A DNA stretch of 12,929 bases from DASWUZ01 sp036401395 (GTDB lineage Bacteria > Acidobacteriota > Terriglobia > Terriglobales > Acidobacteriaceae). Where the stretch lies: contig DASWUZ010000092.1 in the NCBI GenBank assembly GCA_036401395.1, positions 1 to 12,929 of the forward strand. The letters are read 5' to 3'. A program made the position numbers and the translations under genes. The notes below the pieces were generated by a model that had not been told where the DNA came from, did no database searches, and saw only the letters and a program-made list of their open reading frames with translations. Shown piece by piece: positions 8,268 through 12,929 of this stretch. Each line of letters starts with the position of its first letter. Position 1 is the first letter of the stretch.

Positions 8268-8298
8268 CCCGGAGCTCCCCCGCTCCGGGTTTTCTTTT
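8268..8298 (+). terminator. Rho-independent terminator after the secreted-protein gene
   Basis: CCCGGAGC-N6-GCTCCGGG is a perfect eight-base GC-rich stem followed by TTTTCTTTT. It separates two convergent genes and is strongest for the plus strand. Confidence 0.9.
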
Positions 8299-8325
8299 GT
8301 TGGGGCGCAGGTGCACTTCCGATGT

Positions 8326-9624
8326 TCAAGGGAGGGGGAACCCGTACTGTTTGGCAATCGCGCGGATCGCTTTCCATTCAGTCTCTTCAGAGTCGATGGG
8401 CGGGACGCCGCCGGTCGCGGGCGAGGTGCAAGCGCCGAGGAAGGGGCCGATGGGGACCTTGAATTGCGGCGCCACGAGGTTGGGTGACTGGAAGTTGAGA
8501 ACGGTGGCGAGGTTGTTTGCCGTCTGATCGCGAACGGTAAGGGGATTGAGGTTCCACCGCCATTCGATCATCTTGAGCACCGACGTATGATCGAATTGAG
8601 TGCCGGAAAGATAGCCGCGCCGGGCGAAGGGCGAGATCACGAGAGCGGGTACGCGGAAGCCGAGGCGGCCATCGGAGCCGAGCGCCAGATCGCTGGCTGG
8701 AATGGGCTTGCGCGGCGGGGGCACATGATCGAAGAAGCCGCCCCATTCGTCGAAGTTGATGATGAGGACAGTGTTTGGCCAAGCTGGGCTGTTCGTGACT
8801 GCGGTGTAGACCTGATTGAGGAACGCTTCCCCGTTGCGGATGTCTGCATGCGGATGGTCATCGTTGGAGGTGCCGGTGGATTCATCTTCAAAGCGCGGGT
8901 CCACGTAGGAGAACTGAGGGAGTAGTCCGGTGGCGCATTCGGCGAGGAATTGAGTGTAGGGCCGGCTGATGTTGAGATAAGTGCCTCCCCAGAGCGCGGT
9001 AAAAGGGACGTCGTTGTAGTAGTAGCGGCCAGTGACTCCGGCAGAGGCGAGGCGGTCCCAGATAGTAGGAAGGGTTGAGAGGGTGGTGCTGTCGTCCAGG
9101 CGGTCTGTCTGCGCTGCGTGCTGATAAAAGCGATTAGGGTAAGTCGGCGCCATAATGCCGGCGAAGTAGTTATCGCATACGGTCCAGCGTGGCGCGGCTT
9201 GACTCAGGAAGCCTAGGTCTTGGGGCCCATAGTAGCCGATGGGAAATAAGTCGTTCGTGCCGGCGCGGAGCCATCCATCGCATAATCCGCCGTCGTATTG
9301 CGCGCGGCCACCGGGATAAGAGTGGTCGGGATCTTCGAGAGCACAGTTCTGGTAGTTAGTGAGGTGATAGGTGGAGTGACTTTTGCCCGCCTTGTCTCTA
9401 TAAGTAAGTCCTGCCTGGCGACCGTTGGCTCCAGGGAGCCATCCGAGAATGTGGTCGAAGGAGCGGTTCTCCATCATGACGAGGATGATGTGGTTAATGG
9501 GATTGTTGGTAGGATTGGGCAGTTGGGGTTCGATGAGTTCTTCAATTGGGTTGGCTTTGGCGGCCGCGGCGAGCGATGCCGCAGCCATTCCACTTAGAAA
9601 GCCTCGTCTGGAGATGCTCTGCAT
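8326..9624 (-). CDS. Tat-exported phosphoesterase, phospholipase C/acid phosphatase (AcpA) family
   Basis: This 432-residue protein starts with a twin-arginine signal (SRRGFL, residues 5-10) and an alanine-rich core, with probable cleavage near 24 (AKA). Family motifs are ENRSFDH (52-58), APTYPNRFY (159-167), NDDHPHADIRNGE (254-266) and FDEWGGFFDHV (291-301). By comparison with AcpA and bacterial phospholipases C, E52/N53 and D292/E293 should bind metal and T161 should be the nucleophile. It likely removes phosphate or phospho-head groups outside the cytoplasm, for example from phospholipids or organic phosphates; lipase and phosphatase activity cannot be told apart here. AAGGAGC upstream of the ATG at 9624 fixes the start; the 55-residue extension from 9789 would bury the Tat signal. 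It follows the patatin gene on the same strand with a 261-base gap. Confidence 0.92.
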   Translation of the reverse strand: MQSISRRGFLSGMAAASLAAAAKANPIEELIEPQLPNPTNNPINHIILVMMENRSFDHILGWLPGANGRQAGLTYRDKAGKSHSTYHLTNYQNCALEDPDHSYPGGRAQYDGGLCDGWLRAGTNDLFPIGYYGPQDLGFLSQAAPRWTVCDNYFAGIMAPTYPNRFYQHAAQTDRLDDSTTLSTLPTIWDRLASAGVTGRYYYNDVPFTALWGGTYLNISRPYTQFLAECATGLLPQFSYVDPRFEDESTGTSNDDHPHADIRNGEAFLNQVYTAVTNSPAWPNTVLIINFDEWGGFFDHVPPPRKPIPASDLALGSDGRLGFRVPALVISPFARRGYLSGTQFDHTSVLKMIEWRWNLNPLTVRDQTANNLATVLNFQSPNLVAPQFKVPIGPFLGACTSPATGGVPPIDSEETEWKAIRAIAKQYGFPLP

Positions 9625-9885
9625 ATTTTGCTCCTTAGCCGACTTATGCGCGTGCGAGTGGCTGATGCCCGTTGGTGCATCGGGGAAGTGGCCTCGGATA
9701 AGGATGTTGGGATTGAGATTCTGGTTGGGCGGAGATGTGGGGGAATTGATTTGTACCGGGTGAATTCGGAGCCGGGGGCAGGGGGACAAGTCAGGCGAGA
9801 GTTAACGAATCTGGTACTAACTGTAGCGGTCACATAACTAACTTATAAAGTTGGCTTGAAAGTGGCTGGCTCGCGTGATGTTCCT

Positions 9886-11151
9886 TTACGAATCGGAGCT
9901 CTCTGCGCGCCGCGTGTCAGTTTTGTCGCCGTTGAATGGATAAGATAACTTCTTCCATACCGCGAGTGCGTGGGTGAAGTTGCTTTGTCCGATCTCCGGG
10001 TGGAGTGACTTGCCATTTGCTCGGATTGGTTGGTTGGGAGCTTTGTCTTTAATCCAAAGTTCGGCGTAATGAACAACTGCGTCCACTTCCTGTTTCGCGA
10101 TGGCATCGAGGTTCAAGCCGATTAATAGTTCCAACTGGTCTAGTGTCAAGTCACCGGGCGGGCTCCACTCTCCACTCTTTTTAACCGGGCTGAAGAGCGG
10201 GTTCATTCTGACTACGCGACTTTCAACATTATTCTCCTGGTGGGGCCTTAGTTCATTGCCGGTACTGATCATGACGTGGGCGAGGAAGGTGGCGATGTCT
10301 GGTGGGTCGTCAAGGATAGCTTCGGCTGCATTTGTGATATCGCCGAGCCACGCAGATCTCCTTGGCTTCGAGAAGAGCGGGGAAGGTGGTTGGCCTGGAG
10401 GCAGGTCCGGGAGAGCGGTGACGGCGCTGCCCAGGCTTAGCACTATGATGTCTTCGATGGAGGCCTGTTTACCGATGGCTTCGGTGACGGCAGCGAGGAC
10501 GGGATTATTACAACCGGCGAGGCCGCCATCCCAGTAGCGATGGGTGGGGGTGCCTCTGGTGCCTGCAATTTCTGCGGGGCCATCGAAGTAGAGTACGGGC
10601 GGGTTGGCGGAGGCGTGGATAGCCTGGGCGAGGGTGACCTCTGCCGGGGCGCCGGTGCCCCATCCGGGACGCTGGGTCTCGCCGGAGCGGAAGAACACGG
10701 CGCGATTGCGATCGTAGTCGAAGCTGGTCATGAGTATGTGGACTGGCTTCTTTGATCGCTTGCTAACGATCTTGGACGTTATGCCGTTGAGGCATTTGCC
10801 GCCGGTGTTTGGCAATTGCTTCTCGAGTGCGGGGAGCTTTTTGCCGGCGCTGTACTTTGGGAAAACGTGTGGTAAGAACTTCCAATTAAAAAAGCGGTAC
10901 CAGCGGGTGGTCGGAGAAAAGATGGTGCGCAGTTTTTCCTGGCTTTTGAGGAAGCCGAGTATTTGCTCCAGGGTCAGGTCTTCGAGGAGGCAGCCGAGGA
11001 CCACGCTTCCGCCGGAATTTGCGGCCACCAGGTCGAAGTCGGTTAGTAACTCCCTGCCATGAATGTCTTTTCCGTATATCTCAATGAGAGCCTGGACTTC
11101 GAACAGAGCGCGGCTTCCACCGCCGTCGAGCGAAAGAATGCTGTAGGTCAC
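9886..11151 (-). CDS. Patatin-like phospholipase with altered nucleophile elbow
   Basis: The product is 421 residues from a GTG start, with GAGGTG five bases upstream. The oxyanion loop is SLDGGGSRALFE (7-18). The nucleophile elbow reads ANSGG (44-48), with S46 as the likely nucleophile, where most patatins have G-x-S-x-G. The partner aspartate is D208 in YWDGGLAGCNNP. Both dyad residues are present, so lipid acyl-hydrolase activity is likely. No signal peptide or membrane helix is seen, so it is probably cytoplasmic. The charged C-terminal tail after about 405 looks disordered. Patatin domains also serve as effectors in nucleotide-signalled phage defence (CapV), but no cyclase or accessory gene lies beside it, so a lipid-turnover role is the simpler reading. 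The phosphoesterase downstream would make a lipid-related pair, but the 261-base gap leaves this open. Confidence 0.86.
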   Translation of the reverse strand: MTYSILSLDGGGSRALFEVQALIEIYGKDIHGRELLTDFDLVAANSGGSVVLGCLLEDLTLEQILGFLKSQEKLRTIFSPTTRWYRFFNWKFLPHVFPKYSAGKKLPALEKQLPNTGGKCLNGITSKIVSKRSKKPVHILMTSFDYDRNRAVFFRSGETQRPGWGTGAPAEVTLAQAIHASANPPVLYFDGPAEIAGTRGTPTHRYWDGGLAGCNNPVLAAVTEAIGKQASIEDIIVLSLGSAVTALPDLPPGQPPSPLFSKPRRSAWLGDITNAAEAILDDPPDIATFLAHVMISTGNELRPHQENNVESRVVRMNPLFSPVKKSGEWSPPGDLTLDQLELLIGLNLDAIAKQEVDAVVHYAELWIKDKAPNQPIRANGKSLHPEIGQSNFTHALAVWKKLSYPFNGDKTDTRRAESSDS

Positions 11152-11277
11152 TTGCTCACCTCGGTTGAAGGAGAAGTTTACATGGGAAATGAATTGAGTG
11201 GCTTATTAACGAAAGGTAGTGCAGAGATACTCTGGGCCGGAGTGAAGTAGAAGGTCCCGAACTACTGATCGCGGATA

Positions 11278-11317
11278 GAAAAGACCCCGGTGCGGTGGTT
11301 CCGCTCCGGGTCTTTTC
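11278..11317 (-). terminator. Strong hairpin terminator, symmetrical for both strands
   Basis: GAAAAGACCC and GGGTCTTTTC are perfect complementary outer arms. The inner part pairs with one bulge and one mismatch around the loop TGGTT. The A-run and T-run at the two ends make it usable in both directions. It ends the minus-strand transcript of the secreted barrel-like protein before the patatin gene, so the two are probably separate units. Confidence 0.82.
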
Positions 11318-11373
11318 TTGTTTGTCGTATTGGATTGAGTCGAGGGCCGCCGACCAGTAATTCCCTCAAAGTA

Positions 11374-12258
11374 TTACGGTGTAGCTTTTTTGTCCTTCAT
11401 TGCTGGTTTGGGGGCGGAGGCAGCCATGGGCTTGGGCTTCCAGAATTTAGGGTCGGATTTGACCCAATCATCGCTGACGTAGCTCTGCGCCGGGTTGATA
11501 GAGAACAGCTCGCTTTCAGACCTATCCAGAATCTTGGCCGAGACCTCACTTAGTTTCTTCATACCTTCGTCGCCCATGGCATCGCGCCACTTCTTGTTTT
11601 CGCTGTAGCCCGTGTCGATGTCTGCCAAGGATGCGTCGGCGCTAAAGGCCAGGTAGGTGCCGTCGTCTGCGCCATAGGCGATCTCGAACATGCCCCAGTG
11701 AGCGCTGTCTCCCGCTTTGTCATGGCCCTCTTTGACCATCTTAGCGAGGTCATACCACTCTTTTGCATGGCCGGGCCGAACGTGGAAGACGCTAATTTCC
11801 ATATAGCGTGCGTGGGAGAGGTCTGCGTGCGGCTTATAGCTGAGGTCTTCATCGTAGGTGAAAACGCCGCTGTCAACCGAGTCGAGGAGAGCTCCATCGG
11901 CGACGCTGGCGCGTTCAAAGTCGGCGGCGAGGGTCTTGTTATTAGTTACGAGGTCGTTGTCTTTGCCCCATTCAGCGAATGAGCTGTAGGAGGTGATGAA
12001 GAGGGCGCGGGCCTTGCCTGACATTGAATTCAGCGCGACGTAGTGGGCAGGGAACTTGGCTTTAGTCGCGGCCTGAATGAAGGCGCTCTCGGTCTTGTTG
12101 TGGGCCGCGCCGCCTTTGTAGGGCTTTACGAATTCGCGGGTGATCTGTAGGACTTTTGGCATGGTTGGGGCGTCTTGCGCGGCGGTGGTGGACGGAGTGA
12201 CTGAGGCGGCAGCGAGTGCAAGGGAAACGGCACACAGAATGGGGACGGAACGATTCAT
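11374..12258 (-). CDS. Secreted protein with two NIPSNAP/dimeric-barrel-like repeats, function unknown
   Basis: The 294-residue product starts with a Sec signal peptide (hydrophobic core about 6-20, likely cleavage after TAA at 27). Two segments look like related ferredoxin-like halves. The first is KVLQITREFVKPYKGG (35-50) up to FITSYSSFAEW (87-97). The second is YMEISVFHVRPGHAKEW (152-168) up to YLAFSADASLADI (202-214). Each has a strand, a helix and a strand ending in an aromatic 'save/aspx' type region, as in NIPSNAP and other dimeric alpha-beta barrel proteins. The C-terminal tail from about 273 is rich in proline, lysine and alanine. AAGGAGGT seven bases before the ATG at 12258 fixes the start; the longer reading from 12438 lacks the signal at its N-terminus. 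No catalytic residues are evident. The fold assignment is an inference. Confidence 0.72.
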   Translation of the reverse strand: MNRSVPILCAVSLALAAASVTPSTTAAQDAPTMPKVLQITREFVKPYKGGAAHNKTESAFIQAATKAKFPAHYVALNSMSGKARALFITSYSSFAEWGKDNDLVTNNKTLAADFERASVADGALLDSVDSGVFTYDEDLSYKPHADLSHARYMEISVFHVRPGHAKEWYDLAKMVKEGHDKAGDSAHWGMFEIAYGADDGTYLAFSADASLADIDTGYSENKKWRDAMGDEGMKKLSEVSAKILDRSESELFSINPAQSYVSDDWVKSDPKFWKPKPMAASAPKPAMKDKKATP

Positions 12259-12508
12259 GGATGGGACCTCCTTGGATTCGTCAGAGATCACTCGCATTTT
12301 GTTGAGGGGTGGGGAGAACCTGGGGGGCTTGCGGGCGTTCTGAGACTTGGCGATTATCTGTCTGGGTCGGGAGATTGTAAAGAGGATTCTTTGTTTGACG
12401 CGGCTGGTGCTGTCAACGCAGCAAAGGCCGAAGGTCATTGTATTTATTATCCTCGGGACTGGTTAGTGCGAGGTTGACGGCGGTGTGTCGCTGGCTTACC
12501 TTTGGCTC

Positions 12509-12733
12509 ATGGAAGTGCGCCTTACACCAAGCCAGGAAGCGACGTTAGAGCAGCTCGCGATGAGCATGGGGCGCGGGCCGGATGAGCTTGCCCAGGAACT
12601 GCTGGGTCGGTACCTTGAGAATGAAGCCCGTATTCGCGCCGCCGTTGAACGTGGGGGGGGACAGATTGCCCGAGGCGAGGGTATTGCCCATGAGGACGTC
12701 GTCGCTCACTTCGAGAAGCGCTATGGGGCTTAG
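12509..12733 (+). CDS. ParD-type antitoxin of a type II toxin-antitoxin pair
   Basis: This 74-residue protein starts MEVRLTPSQEATLEQLA, a ribbon-helix-helix DNA-binding N-terminus with the alternating pattern of ParD. A helical region with GRGPDELAQELLGRYLE follows, then a basic linker and a C-terminal tail (GIAHEDVVAHFEKRYGA) that would wrap the toxin. It neutralises the ParE toxin and probably represses its own promoter as part of the complex. Its TAG stop overlaps the GTG start of the toxin gene by one base, which implies translational coupling. The start is uncertain: a GTG at 12485 would add eight residues (SLAYLWL after the initiator), but the RHH strand begins at MEVRL. No strong ribosome site precedes either start. 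Confidence 0.78.
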   Translation: MEVRLTPSQEATLEQLAMSMGRGPDELAQELLGRYLENEARIRAAVERGGGQIARGEGIAHEDVVAHFEKRYGA

Positions 12734-12929
12734 TGAAGGTAATCTGGTCGCCTAGCGCCGCCGCAGACCTTGAGGCGATTGGTGATTTCGTCTCAAAGGA
12801 CAAACCGGATGCTGCGCTGAAGCTGGTTCGGACTTTGTTTGCCGGGATTGAGTCGCTCAATGTCATGCCTCATCGCGGCAGGCCTGGCCGGATCGAGGGA
12901 ACACGAGAGTTGGTAATTGCTCCCTACAT
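12733..12929 (+). CDS. ParE/RelE-superfamily toxin, N-terminal part
   Basis: The gene starts at GTG (12733-12735), overlapping the antitoxin stop, and runs off the right edge after 65 codons, with no stop in frame. The visible part has VIWSPSAAADLEAIGDFV, then KPDAALKLVRTL and HRGRPGRIEGTRELVI. The order W-S-P-x-A-x-x-D-L, then G-R-x-G-R-x-x-G-T-R-E-L-V, is the ParE pattern. ParE proteins poison DNA gyrase; RelE relatives cut mRNA on the ribosome. The G-T-R-E-L block favours ParE. About 25-35 residues are missing. Whether the toxin is intact cannot be judged. Confidence 0.83.
   Translation, partial: MKVIWSPSAAADLEAIGDFVSKDKPDAALKLVRTLFAGIESLNVMPHRGRPGRIEGTRELVIAPY

Noticed and set aside
9625..9789. 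55-residue extension of the phosphoesterase
   Set aside because: It is low-complexity and would bury the twin-arginine signal; AAGGAGC supports the start at 9624.
9886..11151. Patatin as a CBASS (CapV-like) defence effector
   Set aside because: No CD-NTase or ubiquitin-like accessory gene is adjacent, and a strong terminator separates it from the upstream gene.
12259..12438. 60-residue N-terminal extension of the secreted barrel-like protein
   Set aside because: The extension has no ribosome site and would place the signal peptide inside the protein; AAGGAGGT supports the start at 12258.

Overview
The window looks like chromosomal DNA of an acidobacterium, probably of the Acidobacteriaceae (Granulicella, Edaphobacter or Terriglobus type). 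The reasons are moderately high GC, mostly single genes or pairs rather than long operons, several non-ATG starts, a small secreted protein with the IPFxF...PAGxY pattern I associate with that phylum, and intergenic inverted repeats like those dispersed in such genomes. The assignment rests on recognition, not on a search.

Layout from left to right. The minus strand starts with the N-terminus of trmFO (tRNA m5U54 methylation) running off the left edge, then a 64-residue membrane protein and a GNAT acetyltransferase. A plus-strand pair follows: a secreted DUF4861 protein and a secreted GH105-type unsaturated uronyl hydrolase, probably acting on pectic oligosaccharides. Next comes a low-specificity L-threonine aldolase, a roughly 300-base gene-free stretch of inverted repeats, and an unassigned 89-residue protein.

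The centre is the most interesting part. A minus-strand sigma-54 activator (FHA, GAF-like, AAA+ and Fis-type HTH domains) is divergent from a gene for a 141-residue secreted protein. The space between them holds a near-ideal -24/-12 promoter, TGGCAC-N5-TTGCA, pointing at the secreted-protein gene. Nested inverted repeats lie 110 to 130 bases further upstream, where an activator would bind. This reads as a self-contained activator, enhancer, promoter and target circuit, closed by a strong terminator.

The right part carries a Tat-exported phospholipase C/acid phosphatase-type phosphoesterase, a patatin-like phospholipase with an altered nucleophile elbow, and a secreted protein resembling a duplicated NIPSNAP/dimeric alpha-beta barrel, all on the minus strand. 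A plus-strand ParD/ParE-type toxin-antitoxin pair is cut by the right edge. I saw no rRNA, tRNA, CRISPR array, transposase or insertion sequence.
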